Shown: one piece after another, positions 38,004 through 51,291 of the stretch
Numbering within the stretch: the stretch's first letter is position 1
Layout: every line of letters starts with the position of its first letter
From: Parvularcula dongshanensis
GTDB lineage: Bacteria; Pseudomonadota; Alphaproteobacteria; Caulobacterales; Parvularculaceae
Direction: 5' to 3'
NCBI RefSeq assembly: GCF_014199615.1
Contig: NZ_JACHOB010000002.1
Span: forward strand, 410,001 to 474,000
DNA length: 64,000 bases
The notes under the pieces: generated by a model
What the model saw: only the letters and a program-made list of their open reading frames with translations
Databases searched by the model: none
Told to the model about the DNA's origin: nothing
Program-made: the position numbers and the translations under genes

Positions 38004-41000
38004 CAGGCACCCTTGGGGTCGTTGTAGAGGGGGGCCGGGTCGCGCGGCAGGCGATCCTCCGGGCCGAAGAGTTGGAAGGCGGCGTAGGGCCGGTCGGGCC
38101 CGAGCGTGATGTCCTGCATCTTGCCGTGCCAGGTGAAGCTGCTGCCGGTGACGAGGTCTTGCGCATCGATGGACGCATCGTCGGGCAGGCCGAACTCCCA
38201 CAGGGGCAGCTCGCAAGGCGCACGCTGATCGCCGTGATAGTCGAAGGTCACCGCGAAGAGGAGGTAGTCGCGCAGGTCCGGCGTGCGCTTCGCGTACCAG
38301 ATGACCTGATCGTTCCACGCGGTCAGGAAACGAACCGTGCAGTGGTCCTGCAGGGCGGGATGGTAGCGGCGCAGGCGGTTCAGGAGCCTGATGTCGTCCT
38401 TGATGTGCCCCGGCCTGTCCATGTCCCAGACGCGGATCTCGTACTTCTCGGAGTTGAGATACTCCTCCTTGCCGGGGAGCACGGTCGACTCGACGATCTC
38501 GATGCCGTTGTAGAGCCCGTAGGACGAGGCGAGCGTGCCGGCCAGGATCGTCCGCGCGACGTGCGCGGTGCGGTTGTTGGTCTGCAGCGGTATCGGGTTG
38601 ATGTCCGGCGTGTTGATGAAGAAGTTCGGGTTCATCACCTCGCGGTCGTCGGTCTGGGTCAGCTGCTCGACGTAGGTCTGAAGCTCGTGCTTCGTGTTCC
38701 GCCAGGTGTAGTAGGTGTAGCTCTGCGTGAAGCCGAGCTTGCCGAGCCGCTTCATCACCTTGGGCCGCGTGAAGGCCTCGGACAGGAAGAGCGCGTCGGG
38801 ATATTGCCGCTTCACCTCGGCGATGATCCACTCCCAAAGGGGGTAGGGTTTGGTGTGTGGGTTGTCGATGCGGAACATCCGTACGCGGTGTTCGCACCAG
38901 AATAGGAACATGTCGCGCAGCTCGTACCAGAGTCCGGGGATCGCCTCGCCGTAGTAGTGGAGGTTGACGATGTCCTCGTACTTCTTAGGCGGATTCTCGG
39001 CGAACTTGATCGTGCCGTCGGGGCGGTGGTCGAACCATTCAGGGTGGCTCTTGATCCACGGATGGTCAGGCGAGGAGTTGAGCGCGATGTCGAGCGCGAT
39101 CTCGAGGCCGTGCTCGGCCGCCGCCGTCACCAGCCGGTCGAAGTCCTCGATCGTGCCGAGCTCCGGATGGACCGAGGTGTAGCCCCCCTCCTCCGAGCCG
39201 ATGGCGTAAGGCGAGCCGACATCGCCGGGCTCGGCCTTCAGCGAGTTGTTCTTGCCCTTCCGGTTCGTCTTCCCGACGGGGTGGATCGGCGGGAAGTAGA
39301 GGACGTCGAAGCCGAGATCCTTCACGTAAGGCAATCGGCCGATTACGTCGTCGAAGGTCCCGTGACGCTCGGTGGTGCCCGACTGGGATCGGGGGAAGAG
39401 CTCGTACCACGAGGAGAAGCGCGCCTGACGGCGGTCGACGGTCAGGGGGTAGTCACGGCTGCGCGTCAGGTAGGCCCGCTCCCCGTGCCGCCGCAGCACT
39501 TCGCCGAGGGCGGGGTTCGTGAGCGCGGCGAGCATCGCTTCGGTCTCGCCCTTCGAGGCCCTCATCGCCTCGCGCGTCACGCGCAGCGCTTCGGCCTCGT
39601 CTTCCGTCAGCTTCGCGTCCTCGGCGACCTTCAGCGACGCCTCGACGATCTGTTGGCCTTCGATGGTCTCGACCTCGACGTTCACGCCCGCGGCGCGCTT
39701 CTTCGTCACCTCGTCGAGCCAACTCGCATAGCGATCCTTGAAGGCTTCGATGGCGAAGGAGGCGCTGCCCATCCGCGTCAACGTCACCTGCGCGCCGAAG
39801 CGGTCGTTCAGTCCCTTCCTCATCGGCACGCGGACCGGATCGGCGCCGGGTTCCGTAAGGACGAGGTCGGCGGCCACTATGTCGTGACCGTCCACGAACA
39901 CGTCGGCGCCAACGGCGAGCGTGTCTCCTACGATGCGCTTCGCGGGGAAGCGGCCGGCATTCACGACGGGGTAGACGTCCTCGATCGCCACCCGACGGCT
40001 CGCCAGGTCGTCGAGCAGCTTGCGCGACTGCCGTTCAGGCAGCGCCTTGTCGCCGGTTCCGTCCCGCCGCGTCAGCGCGACGAGCCGATCGGTGCCCAAG
40101 ACGATGGCCCGCCCGGACGGCACCATCAGGCCACCCGCCGCCGTCAGCGCCTCGCCCTCGCCCGGCGCCAAGGCCCAGGCGTGCTCGGCCGAGCGAAGAT
40201 CGCCGCTCGCGCGGAGAAGCCCACGCGTGCCGGCAGGGACGAGCGGTCCCGGTACGTCGAGCCAGCCGGCCGCCTTGCGCGCGGCGAGAAGCGCCTTCAG
40301 CGAAGCCTCGTAGTCCTCGCCCGCCTGATCGATCAGGCTCGCCGGCACCAGGAGCGCTTCGCTGGTGAGGAGCGACCGCGCCGTGCGCGACGCCGCGAAG
40401 CCCGCGAAGCCTTCGCCCGCCGGCATTCTGGTCCTCAGCTCGTCGCCGTCCGGCCCCTGCGGCATGCCGAGCGTGGGGACGCGCAGCGCGGCCTTCTGGT
40501 CCCAAAACCACCCTGCCCGGCCGTCCCACCAAGCGTCGGACGCCAGGATGTAGTCGAACCCGGCGTCCTGCGCCGCCGCGACGCCCGAGAACGCGCCGCC
40601 GAGCGCGTCGCCGAGGATCAGAAGGTCCGGGAGAGCCTCGCGCAGGTGACCGACGACGACCGACCAGAAGGGAGCGGGCGCCGAGGCCAAGTCGGGCAGG
40701 CGGACGCCGGTCGCGCCGACCGCCGCCAGCCGCTTCGCCCGCTCGGCGAACCATTGGCCGAGCGGTTCCCACAGTTCTTGCCGCTGAATGAGCAGCCGGC
40801 GGGCTTCGCGCTGGCTGGGTAGCCGCGGATCGGCGATCGGCCCTTCGGGTCGGCCTGCCCCGCCCTCGAACCAGTCGGGATGCGCCTCGATCAGCGGGGA
40901 GCTCCGCGCGTGCAGCAGCCAGGGCATCTCCGCGATGACGGCGGCGCCCCCCGTCCCGGCCTCGCGTATCACGGCGGCCGCCGTGTCGTCGGGTACGTCG

Positions 41001-41272
41001 CGTACCGGCTTCCCCATCGGGCCATAGGGAGAGACGAGGATCGCGGTGAAGCCGAGCCGCGAGGCCATCTCTGCCGCTGCCCCCGGGGCGTGGCTGCCCG
41101 CAGCGAGGATCAGCGGCGCTTTCGAGGGTACGACTACAGGCGCTTGCGGTTCTGCGCCTTTCTTGACCGAGCGCGCCTTCCGCTTGGCGGGCGCGTCGGC
41201 CCTGGGGCCGGCAGGGGCCTTCTTCGCTCGGGCTTTGCGCTTGGGTCCGGGCAGGGGCTTGGTCTCGCTCAT
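38003..41272 (-). CDS. glgE: maltose-1-phosphate maltosyltransferase GlgE with long N-terminal extension
   Basis: The protein has 1089 residues. GlgE transfers maltose from maltose-1-phosphate onto alpha-1,4-glucan. The conserved GlgE part begins near residue 425 (RVAIEDVYPVVNAGRFPAKR) with the barrel from about 620. The nucleophile is near Asp802 in FRIDNPHTKPYPLWEW and the acid/base near Glu831 in FLSEAFTRPKVM. The first 45 residues are Lys/Ala/Pro-rich, and residues 50-400 look like a degenerate GH13-like domain (LGFTAILVSPYGPMGKP, then ATGVRLPDLASAP), lacking the full catalytic set. Classical actinobacterial GlgE has roughly 660-700 residues. It is first in its operon, divergent from glgX. 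Confidence 0.93.
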
Positions 41273-41439
41273 ATCTCCGGGCTAACGGCGCGCGCGGCCA
41301 CAACAAAGCGCGAAGTGCAGAAGCTCACGCGCTTCGGAACGGTCCCCACGGGCTCGTGTTCGCAACTGCAATGGTGGCAGGCTTGGCACGCGATGAGCGG
41401 GCGCTTACCGCCGATGTCTCATCGTTCAGGAGTTCTTCC
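41273..41439. other. divergent promoter region glgE / glgX
   Basis: The 167-bp gap between the two sugar operons must hold both promoters, but no strong -35/-10 pair or clear operator palindrome stands out. A TTGGCA (41383) with a poor TACCGC 17 bp on is the best plus-strand guess. An AGGAG site lies at 41428-41432, just before the glgX ATG. Confidence 0.5.
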
Positions 41440-43580
<2,141 letters not shown>

Positions 43581-43584
<4 letters not shown>

Positions 43585-45368
43585 GCCTCGGACCCATCCC
43601 CCACGGCGTGACGCTCGAAGAGGGCGGCGCGCGCTTTCGCCTCTGGGCGCCCAACGCCGACGCCGTGGCGCTGCTGTATCAGGGCCGTTCCGTCGACATG
43701 GCGGCGGCCCAGGAGGGCTGGCGCGAAGCGTTCGTCGAAGGTGCGAAGGCGGGCGACACCTATCAGTATCAGGTCGGCGATCTGCGCGTTCCGGACCCCG
43801 CCTCGCGCGGGCAGAAGGACGATGTGCACGGACCGAGCCTGATCGTCGATCCAGGCGCCTATGAATGGCGCCACACCGAGTGGCGCGGCCGCCCGTGGGA
43901 AGACACCGTCATCGAGGAGGTCCATGTCGGCGCCGCGACGCCGGAAGGCACCTTCGACGGGCTGCGGCGCAAGCTTTCCCACTACAAGGAGCTCGGCGTC
44001 ACGGCGATCGAGATCCTACCGGTCGCCTCGTTCGCGGGGGCGCGGAACTGGGGTTATGACGGCGTCCTGCAGTTCGCGCCGGACACGTCCTACGGCACGC
44101 CCGACGACCTTCGGCGCCTGATCGACGAGGCGCACGGCCTCGGCCTGCAGATGCTGATCGATGTGGTCTACAACCACTTCGGCCCGGACGGGAACTACCT
44201 CGGTGCCTACGCCCAGGACTTCTTCGACCAGGAGAAGCACACGCCCTGGGGCGCGGCGCTGAACTTCGGGCGTGCGCCGGTGCGCGAGTTCTTCATTCAG
44301 AACGCGGTCATGTGGCTGACCGAGTACCGCTTCGACGGCATCCGCTTCGACGCGGTGCAGGCGATCAGCGGCATGGCGGCGGCGGAGGGGCGCGGCCACT
44401 TCCTGGAGGAGATGGCCGAAGCGATCCGCGAACGCACCAAAGGCCGCCACGTTCACCTGATCCTCGAGAACGACGACAACACGTCGGAGCTTCTGGTCCG
44501 CAAGGACGGTGAGGCGGTCTTCTACGACGGACAGTGGAACGACGACTTCCACCACGTCGTCCACCGCATGATCACCGGCGAGACCGATGGCTACTACGCC
44601 GACTACCCCGCGCCGGGTGAGCGCCTGGCGAAGGTCCTGCGCGAGGGCTTCGACTATCAGGGCCAGCCTTCCCACCACCGGGGCGACAAGGCGCGGGGCA
44701 CGCCGTCGGGCGGCCTTCCGACCACGGCCTTCGTCAACTTCATCCAGAACCACGACCAGGTCGGCAACCGCGCGCTCGGCGACAGGATAGACGAGGCGGC
44801 GCCCGAAGAGGCCGTCGTCGCGGCCACCGCGCTCTACCTCCTCGGGCCTCAGATCCCCATGATCTGGATGGGCGAGGAGTGGGCCTCGTCCTCGACCTTC
44901 CCCTTCTTTTGCGACTTTCACGGCGAGCTCGCAGAGGCGGTGCGGAACGGCCGGCGCGAAGAGTTCGGGCGGTTCGAAGCGTTCCGCGACCCCGCCGCGC
45001 GCGAGGTCATCCCCGATCCCAACGCGCAAGAGACCTTCCTCGCGGCCAAGCTCGACTGGCAGGAGATGGGCCGGCACCGCCATGCCGACAGGATCGCTCT
45101 CTTCAAGGAGCTCCTCGCCTTGCGGCACGAGCACGTGGTCCCGCTCCTCAAAAGCGGCGGACAGGGGGCCGAGGCTGAGAACGAGGGCGACACGGTCCTC
45201 GCCCGCTACCGCTTCGGCGAAGGTACGTTGACGATCTGCGCCAACCTCTCGCCCGAGGGCGGCGGCGTTCACGGCGACATGCCTGGCGAGGTGATCTTCT
45301 CGACCCACGACGCGCTCGTGCCGAGCGCTATGCCCCCTTGGTCCCTCACCGCGAGCATCGCACGATGA
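43581..45368 (+). CDS. treZ: malto-oligosyltrehalose trehalohydrolase
   Basis: The protein has 595 residues and releases trehalose from maltooligosyl-trehalose made by TreY. The N-terminal beta domain begins IPHGVTLEEGGARFRLWAPN. The barrel has Asp257 (IRFDAVQAI), Glu296 (LILENDDN) and Asp392 (FIQNHDQVGNR). The typical TreZ stretch MGEEWASSSTFPFFCDF follows. It overlaps glgX by ATGA at its start and malQ by ATGA at its end, so the four genes are translated as one unit. An upstream in-frame start at 43530 would lie inside the glgX end. Confidence 0.95.
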
Positions 45369-47128
45369 CCGAGTATGAGAGCCTCGGCCTGCCGACGAGC
45401 TATCACATCGTCGGCGGCGAGCGGCGCGAGGTGCCGGAAAGCACGCTCGAAGCGCTGGCCGAGATCCTGCGCGGCTACGACGCTCCGCCCGCTTCGCTGT
45501 CCCAAGCGAAGGCCTACATGCCGCCGCAGCTGCAGGACGGCGGCAAGGCGTGGGGCGTCGCGGTGCAGCTCTACGCCCTGCGCTCGAAGCGGAACTGGGG
45601 CATTGGGGACTTCACCGACCTCGCTCACGTCGTCCGCTGGGCCGCCGATCTCGGCGCGGACTATGTCGGCGTGAACCCGCTTCACGCGCTCTTCCTCGCC
45701 GATCCCGCCCGGCGAAGCCCCTACTACCCGTCCTCGCGGCTGTTCCTGAACGTCCTCTACATCGATCCCGAGGCGGCAGCTGTCGGCGAGGAAGCCGCTG
45801 AGCTTCGCACGCCGGAGACGGAGGCCCTGATCGCGGAGGCGCGGGCTGGTGACCGGATCGACTACCAGTCGGTCGCGGCGGCGAAGAAGCCTGCCTTCGA
45901 AGCCCTCTTCGCGGCCTTCGAAGCGAACGCCATCGATGCGCGCCGCACCATGTTCGCGCAGTTCAGGGAGGCGGGCGGCCAGGCGCTCGAGCGCCACGCC
46001 CTGTTCGAAGCGCTCGCCGAGCATCACGCCGCGAAGGCGTGCTGGGGCGGCTTCCACGCCTGGCCCGAAGAGTACCAAGACCCCGAGAGCGATGCCGTCG
46101 CCGCCTTCGCGGCTGAGCATCAGGATCGCATCCGCTTCCACGCCTACCTTCAGTGGATCGCCAAGCTGCAACTCGACGACGCCGCCGGCGCCGGCGTTGC
46201 CGCGCAGCCGGCGACGACGCTCTACCTCGACCTCGCGGTCGGCGCGGCCCCCGACGGCTCCGAAGTCTGGTCGGGGGCGGACGCCTATGCCCGGGGTGTC
46301 CGCCTCGGCGCGCCGCCGGACCCGATGGCGCTTTCGGGCCAGGACTGGGGCCTCGCGCCGATGAACCCGCGCATGCTCGCGGCTCAGGGCTACGCCCCGC
46401 TCCGCGCGGTACTCGCGGCCTCCATGACCTATGCCGGCGCGCTGCGGATCGATCACGTGCTCGGCTACGACCGGCAGTTCTGGATTCCGAAGGACGCCAC
46501 GGCGACGACCGGCGGCTACGTCAAGTTTCCGCGCGGCGACATGATCGCCGCGACGGCGGAGGAGAGCCAGGCGCATCACTGCCTCGTCATCGGCGAAGAT
46601 CTGGGCACCGTGCCCGAAGGGCTGACCGAAGCCCTGCATGCTGCGAACATCCTCTCCTACGAGGTCGCGCGCTGGACTCGCGACGAAGAAGGCAACTTCC
46701 AGACGGCGGAGGACTACCCACGCCTTTGCCTCGCCGTCGCGAGTACGCACGACATCGCACCGATCCCGGGCTGGCTGTCGGGCACCGACATCGAGGCGCG
46801 CGCCGCGATCGAGGACCAGACGGAGGACCAGCGCGCCTGGACGCGCGGCGAGCGCGACGCGGAACGCCGCGGCCTCTTCGGCGTTTGGGGCGTACACGAC
46901 GGACACAGCCCCGAAGAGGTCGTCGAGGCGGCGCACCGCTTCCTCGCACGCTCGAACGCCGCCGTCGTCATGGCGGCTCTGGAGGACGTCCTGCTGCAAG
47001 AAGAACAGGTCAACATGCCCGGCACGATGGACGAGCACCCCAACTGGGCCGTGCGCTACGCGTCAGACCTCGAGGACTGGACGAAGGACGAGGGCGCGCG
47101 CCGCCTCGCGCTCGCAGCCGCACGATGA
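45365..47128 (+). CDS. malQ: 4-alpha-glucanotransferase (amylomaltase)
   Basis: The 587-residue GH77 enzyme disproportionates maltodextrins, recycling maltose and maltotriose left after trehalose release. Catalytic residues are Asp363 (LRIDHVLG), Glu411 (VIGEDLGTVP) and Asp463 (ASTHDIAPIPGW). YALRSKRNWGIGDF near residue 65 and VNMPGTMDEHPNW near the end are typical of MalQ. About 50 N-terminal residues come before the barrel, so this is a short-type MalQ. It overlaps both treZ and treY by ATGA. Confidence 0.95.
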   Translation: MTEYESLGLPTSYHIVGGERREVPESTLEALAEILRGYDAPPASLSQAKAYMPPQLQDGGKAWGVAVQLYALRSKRNWGIGDFTDLAHVVRWAADLGADYVGVNPLHALFLADPARRSPYYPSSRLFLNVLYIDPEAAAVGEEAAELRTPETEALIAEARAGDRIDYQSVAAAKKPAFEALFAAFEANAIDARRTMFAQFREAGGQALERHALFEALAEHHAAKACWGGFHAWPEEYQDPESDAVAAFAAEHQDRIRFHAYLQWIAKLQLDDAAGAGVAAQPATTLYLDLAVGAAPDGSEVWSGADAYARGVRLGAPPDPMALSGQDWGLAPMNPRMLAAQGYAPLRAVLAASMTYAGALRIDHVLGYDRQFWIPKDATATTGGYVKFPRGDMIAATAEESQAHHCLVIGEDLGTVPEGLTEALHAANILSYEVARWTRDEEGNFQTAEDYPRLCLAVASTHDIAPIPGWLSGTDIEARAAIEDQTEDQRAWTRGERDAERRGLFGVWGVHDGHSPEEVVEAAHRFLARSNAAVVMAALEDVLLQEEQVNMPGTMDEHPNWAVRYASDLEDWTKDEGARRLALAAAR

Positions 47129-49365
47129 GACCCGTCACCGCCACCTACCGCATCCAGTTCGGCGGCGAGACGACGTTCGCTCGCGCTGGCGAGCTGGCGC
47201 CCTACCTCGCAGGCCTGGGCATCAGCCACCTCTATGCGAGCCCCGTCTTCGCCGCGGGGCCGGGCTCGACCCACGGCTACGACGTCACGGACTACAACGC
47301 GCTCAACCCCGAACTCGGTGGCCGCGACGCCTTCGAAGCGATGGTCCGCGCGCTGAACGAGCACGGCGTCGGCGTGATCCTCGACATCGTGCCGAACCAC
47401 ATGGCCGCGCACCCGAAGAACCCCTGGTTCGCGAGCGTGCTGCGCGAGGGCCGGGCGTCCGAGCATGCGGATACCTTCGACATCGACTGGGACAAGGCGG
47501 AGGGCCGCATCGTCCTGCCGATCCTCGGCGCGCCGCTCGAAGAGGTGTTGAAGAACGGCGAGCTGTCCGTCGTCGATGACGACGATTTCGGCCGCGCGCT
47601 CGCCTATTACGACGCGCGCTTCCCGCTGGCCGAAGGGTCCGAGAAGGGGGACATCGCCGAGACCGTCGCGGCGCAAGCCTACGAGCTGTCCTTCTGGCGC
47701 GAGCTGGAGAAGCTCAACTACCGGCGCTTCTTCGACATCACCGACCTCATCGGCGTGCGGATGGAGGACGAGGCGGTCTTCGAACGCTCGCACCGTCTGA
47801 TCCGCGAGCTGGTCGAAGCCGGGCTCGTGGATGGTCTCCGCGTCGACCACGTCGACGGCATGCGCGACCCGCAGGGCTACCTCGAACGCCTGGCGGGGCT
47901 CTTCCCCGATGTCTCCGTCCCGCCCGTCTGGGTCGAGAAGATCGTCGAGAGCGAAGAGCGCCTGCCCGAAAGCTGGCCCGTGCGCGGCGAGACCGGTTAC
48001 GCGGTGATGCCTTGGCTCGACGGCGTGATGGTGGACACGGGGGCGGAGGGGCCGCTCACGCACCTTTATGCCGAGCTGTGTAGCGACGAGCGCGTCTTCG
48101 ACGAGGTCGTCGCCGAGGCGAAGCGCCAGGTCATGGAAGGCCCCTTCGCGCACGAGTTCGGCGCGCTCGCGGCCATCATCGCGAAGGCCGAGACGCTGGA
48201 CCGGGACGCCGTCCTGCGGGCGCTTGAGGACATCGCGGGCAGCTTCCCCGTCTACCGCACCTATCTGCGAGGCGGCGACGCGGCCGACGCCGAGCGCCTG
48301 CGCCGCTTCGCCGGCGAGGGTGACGAGACGCACGCGGCGGTCCTCGCCGTCCTCTCCGATCCTGCCCGCTCCGAGGCGTTGACCTTCCAGCAGATGACCG
48401 GCCCCGTCACCGCCAAGGCGGTGGAGGACACGAGCTTCTACCGGTGGCATCGCTGGTCCATGCTGAACGAGGTCGGCGGCGATCCGGCCCTCTTCGGAAG
48501 GACGGCGACGGCCTTCCACGACCGAATGGTCGAGCGGGCCCGGATCGAACCCTTGGCCCTGTCCGCGACCGCGACCCACGACACCAAGCGTGGCGAGGAC
48601 GTGCGCATGCGCCTCGCCGCCGCGACGCATAGGCCGGACGAGTGGGCCGGGTGGGCGCGGGACTGGTTCGAAGCGAGCACGGACCTTCGGAGCGGCCTCG
48701 CGGACAATACCTGCTACCTGATCTTCCAGACCCTGGTCGGCTTCTGGCCGGTCAACGGCGAGGACGGCGAGGCGGACCTCGCCGACCGCCTCGCCGAGTA
48801 CGTGCTCAAAGCCGCGCGTGAGCGCAAGCGGGACACGTCGTGGACGGATCAAGACGAGGCCTATGAGCGCGCCCTCGAACGGCTCGCCCGCAAGGCTTGC
48901 GAGGGCGAGCTCGCAGGGCACGCGCGAAGAGCGGCTACGACGTTAGCGGAACCTGCCGCTGATCTGAGCGTCGCGAGGACGGTGCTCAAGGCCGCGATCC
49001 CGGGCGTGCCCGACACCTATCAAGGCCGCGAGCTGACGGACCTTTCGCTCGTCGATCCGGACAACCGCCGCCCCGTGGACTGGCACGCCCTCCAGAAGAG
49101 GCAGCGCGACACGGGCGACGACCCCTCGGGCCGCAAGTTCGCCGCGACGCGAGCCATGCTGACCTTGCGGCGGGAAAGGCCCGCCCTCTTCGATGAGGGA
49201 GCCTACGTGCCGATAGGGGCGCCGGATGGCACCCTCGCCTTCGAACGACGACACGGCGACGAGGTGTTGCGCGTCGCGCTCGCGGTAAGGCCGGGCGCTT
49301 CCTTGCCGCCGCAGGCTGGCGAGGTGGTGTTCAGCGACCCGGCCGCGATCGTCACGTTGACCTGA
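47125..49365 (+). CDS. treY: malto-oligosyltrehalose synthase
   Basis: The protein has 746 residues. TreY converts the reducing end of maltodextrin into an alpha,alpha-1,1 linkage. It starts MRPVTATYRIQFGGETTF, the usual TreY opening (TYR.Q). GLGISHLYASPVF and GSTHGYDVTDYNALNPELGG follow. Catalytic residues are Asp241 (GLRVDHVDGM), Glu271 (WVEKIVESEE) and Asp486 (ATATHDTKRGEDVR). The start lies inside the malQ stop (ATGA). It ends the operon; 78 bp follow before surE. Length is in the usual range. Confidence 0.95.
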   Translation: MRPVTATYRIQFGGETTFARAGELAPYLAGLGISHLYASPVFAAGPGSTHGYDVTDYNALNPELGGRDAFEAMVRALNEHGVGVILDIVPNHMAAHPKNPWFASVLREGRASEHADTFDIDWDKAEGRIVLPILGAPLEEVLKNGELSVVDDDDFGRALAYYDARFPLAEGSEKGDIAETVAAQAYELSFWRELEKLNYRRFFDITDLIGVRMEDEAVFERSHRLIRELVEAGLVDGLRVDHVDGMRDPQGYLERLAGLFPDVSVPPVWVEKIVESEERLPESWPVRGETGYAVMPWLDGVMVDTGAEGPLTHLYAELCSDERVFDEVVAEAKRQVMEGPFAHEFGALAAIIAKAETLDRDAVLRALEDIAGSFPVYRTYLRGGDAADAERLRRFAGEGDETHAAVLAVLSDPARSEALTFQQMTGPVTAKAVEDTSFYRWHRWSMLNEVGGDPALFGRTATAFHDRMVERARIEPLALSATATHDTKRGEDVRMRLAAATHRPDEWAGWARDWFEASTDLRSGLADNTCYLIFQTLVGFWPVNGEDGEADLADRLAEYVLKAARERKRDTSWTDQDEAYERALERLARKACEGELAGHARRAATTLAEPAADLSVARTVLKAAIPGVPDTYQGRELTDLSLVDPDNRRPVDWHALQKRQRDTGDDPSGRKFAATRAMLTLRRERPALFDEGAYVPIGAPDGTLAFERRHGDEVLRVALAVRPGASLPPQAGEVVFSDPAAIVTLT

Positions 49366-49443
49366 TCCGGCCAAGCCGCGCCGCCGCTGCCTTGTCTCGG
49401 CAGAACCGCCGCGGCAGGTCGGCGGCAACGAAACGGAATCCCT

Positions 49444-50205
49444 ATGCGCATCCTTCTCTCCAACGACGACGGCATCAACGCCGAAGGCCTGCAGACGCTG
49501 GAGGCGATCGCGGCGAAGCTGTCGGACGACGTCTGGACCGTGGCGCCCGAGCAGGACAGCTCCGGCATGGCGCGGTCGATCACGATCACCCGGCCCCTGC
49601 GCATCCGTCAGGCGGGCGAGCGCCGCTACGCGGTCGACGGCACGCCGACCGACGCGGTCCACCTCGGCATCCATCAGGTGCTGAAGGACATGCGCCCCGA
49701 CCTCATCCTGTCCGGCGTGAACAACGGCCAGAACATCGCCGAGGACGTGACCATGTCCGGCACGATCGCCGCGGCGTTCCAGGGCATGACGCTGGGCGTC
49801 CCGTCGATCGCGCTCTCGCTGGCCAGGACGAGCCGCTTCGAGGCGCGCTGGGAGACCGCCGAGGCGCACGCGCCGGGCGTCATCCGCACGCTTCTCGAGG
49901 AGGGCTGGCCGTCGGACGTGGTCGTCAACCTCAACTTCCCCGACTGCGGACCGGAGGAGGTCGCGGGTGTCGAGGTGACCCGTCAGGGCCGCCGCGAGAA
50001 CCTCGAGCTCTACGCCGAGGAGCGCACGGACCTTCGTCAGCAGGCCTACTACTGGTTCGGCTTTCACGGGCACCCTTCCGAGGCGGAAGCGGGCACGGAC
50101 GTCCACGCGCTCGAACACAACCGCGTCTCGGTCACGCCGCTCCACCTCAGCCTGACGCACGAGGCGGCGCAGCGTGCCCTACAGAAGCGCTTCTCTCAGA
50201 GCTGA
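49444..50205 (+). CDS. surE: 5'/3'-nucleotidase SurE
   Basis: The protein has 253 residues of the survival protein family, a divalent-metal-dependent nucleoside monophosphatase. It begins MRILLSNDDGINAEGL, with metal ligands Asp8-Asp9. Further ligands come from the Ser in DSSGMARS and the Asn in SGVNNGQN. Length is normal. In many alphaproteobacteria surE neighbours serS and pcm; here serS is 5 kb away and pcm is not seen. Its end overlaps the convergent antiporter gene by 10 bp. Confidence 0.95.
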   Translation: MRILLSNDDGINAEGLQTLEAIAAKLSDDVWTVAPEQDSSGMARSITITRPLRIRQAGERRYAVDGTPTDAVHLGIHQVLKDMRPDLILSGVNNGQNIAEDVTMSGTIAAAFQGMTLGVPSIALSLARTSRFEARWETAEAHAPGVIRTLLEEGWPSDVVVNLNFPDCGPEEVAGVEVTRQGRRENLELYAEERTDLRQQAYYWFGFHGHPSEAEAGTDVHALEHNRVSVTPLHLSLTHEAAQRALQKRFSQS

Positions 50206-51143
50206 AGCACCAGCCAGGCGATGTAGGCGGCGTAGGCCGCGAGCAGCATCGCGCCTTCGGTCCGCGTCACGCGCCAGCCGCTGACGACGGCGACGACCAG
50301 CGCGACCGTCGAGGCCGCCATCACCCAGACGTCGAAGCGGGCGATCTCCGGCGGTACTTCGAGCGGTCGCACGAGGGCGGTCACCCCTAGGATCCCGAGG
50401 ATGTTGTAGATGTTGCTGCCGACGACGTTGCCGAGCGCGACGTCGGCCTGACCCTTGCGCGCCGCGATCACCGAGGTGACGAGCTCCGGGAGCGAGGTGC
50501 CGACGGCGACGAGGGTGAGGCCGATGACGGCCTCCGACACGCCGAAGCTACGTGCGATGTCGACCGCCCCCGTGACGAGGAACCGTGCGCCGAGGACGGT
50601 CACGACGAGGCCGCCCAAGAAGAACAAGAAGGCGACGGCCGCGCCGCCCGGCGCCTCGGTCAGCGTCTCGCTCTCTTCGACCAGCCGCCCGGCCTCCACG
50701 TCCCGCCGCTCGATCATCAGGACGGCAGCGAGGTAGAGAACGAGGCCACAGATGAGGACGAGGCCGAGCTCCCACTCGATCGTGCCGAGGAGGATGGTGA
50801 GGACGCCGAGGATCGTCGCGGCGATCAGCGCGCCGCCGTCCCGCCTGAACGCGCGCGGGTCGGCCGCGACGGGCGCGATCAAGGCCGCCATGCCCAAGAT
50901 CAGGAGCACGTTGGCGATGTTACTGCCGACGACGTTGCCGACGGCGACGCCCGGCGAGCCTGCGAGCGCAGCCTGGATGCTGGTGACCAGCTCCGGCGTC
51001 GAGGTGCCGAAGCCGACAAGGGTCAGCCCGATGACGAGCGGAGAGATTCCCAAGCGCTTTGCCAGGCTGACCGCGCCGCGAACGAGCATCTCGCCGCCGA
51101 AGAGGAGGCCGACGAGGCCGACCGCGATGAGGAGGAAGGACAA
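50196..51143 (-). CDS. calcium/sodium antiporter, CaCA family
   Basis: The inner-membrane protein has 315 residues and about ten transmembrane helices. The two inverted alpha repeats are visible: GFGTSTPELVTS followed by GNVVGSNIANVL (about 44-80), and AVGTSLPELVTS followed by GNVVGSNIYNIL in the second half. The Glu in each TPELV or LPELV motif binds the cation. It resembles YrbG, which exchanges Ca2+ for Na+ or H+. A loop about residue 145-165 is acidic. It is convergent with surE, overlapping by 10 bp. Confidence 0.9.
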   Translation of the reverse strand: MSFLLIAVGLVGLLFGGEMLVRGAVSLAKRLGISPLVIGLTLVGFGTSTPELVTSIQAALAGSPGVAVGNVVGSNIANVLLILGMAALIAPVAADPRAFRRDGGALIAATILGVLTILLGTIEWELGLVLICGLVLYLAAVLMIERRDVEAGRLVEESETLTEAPGGAAVAFLFFLGGLVVTVLGARFLVTGAVDIARSFGVSEAVIGLTLVAVGTSLPELVTSVIAARKGQADVALGNVVGSNIYNILGILGVTALVRPLEVPPEIARFDVWVMAASTVALVVAVVSGWRVTRTEGAMLLAAYAAYIAWLVLQL

Positions 51144-51291
51144 GAAGGGCGCTCCCGGACCCGGACACGAGAAGCGGGCCGGTGCGCGCCGAGATGGAGA
51201 GCCCTCGGTGCGTCCACAAGCCCCGCCGGGTCTCGCCCTCGCGCGAAAGCCGCGCTAGAGGCCCCTCGACCGTTTCCGATCCGGAGTGCCC

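Noticed and set aside
38004-38897. Upstream extension of the treS frame into glgE
   Set aside because: The extension has no homology, and the ATG at 38003 overlapping the glgE stop gives exactly the expected TreS N-terminus.
46153-47124. Upstream extension of treY inside malQ
   Set aside because: The extension is a shifted-frame reading of malQ; TreY starts at 47125 with its conserved TYR-Q opening.
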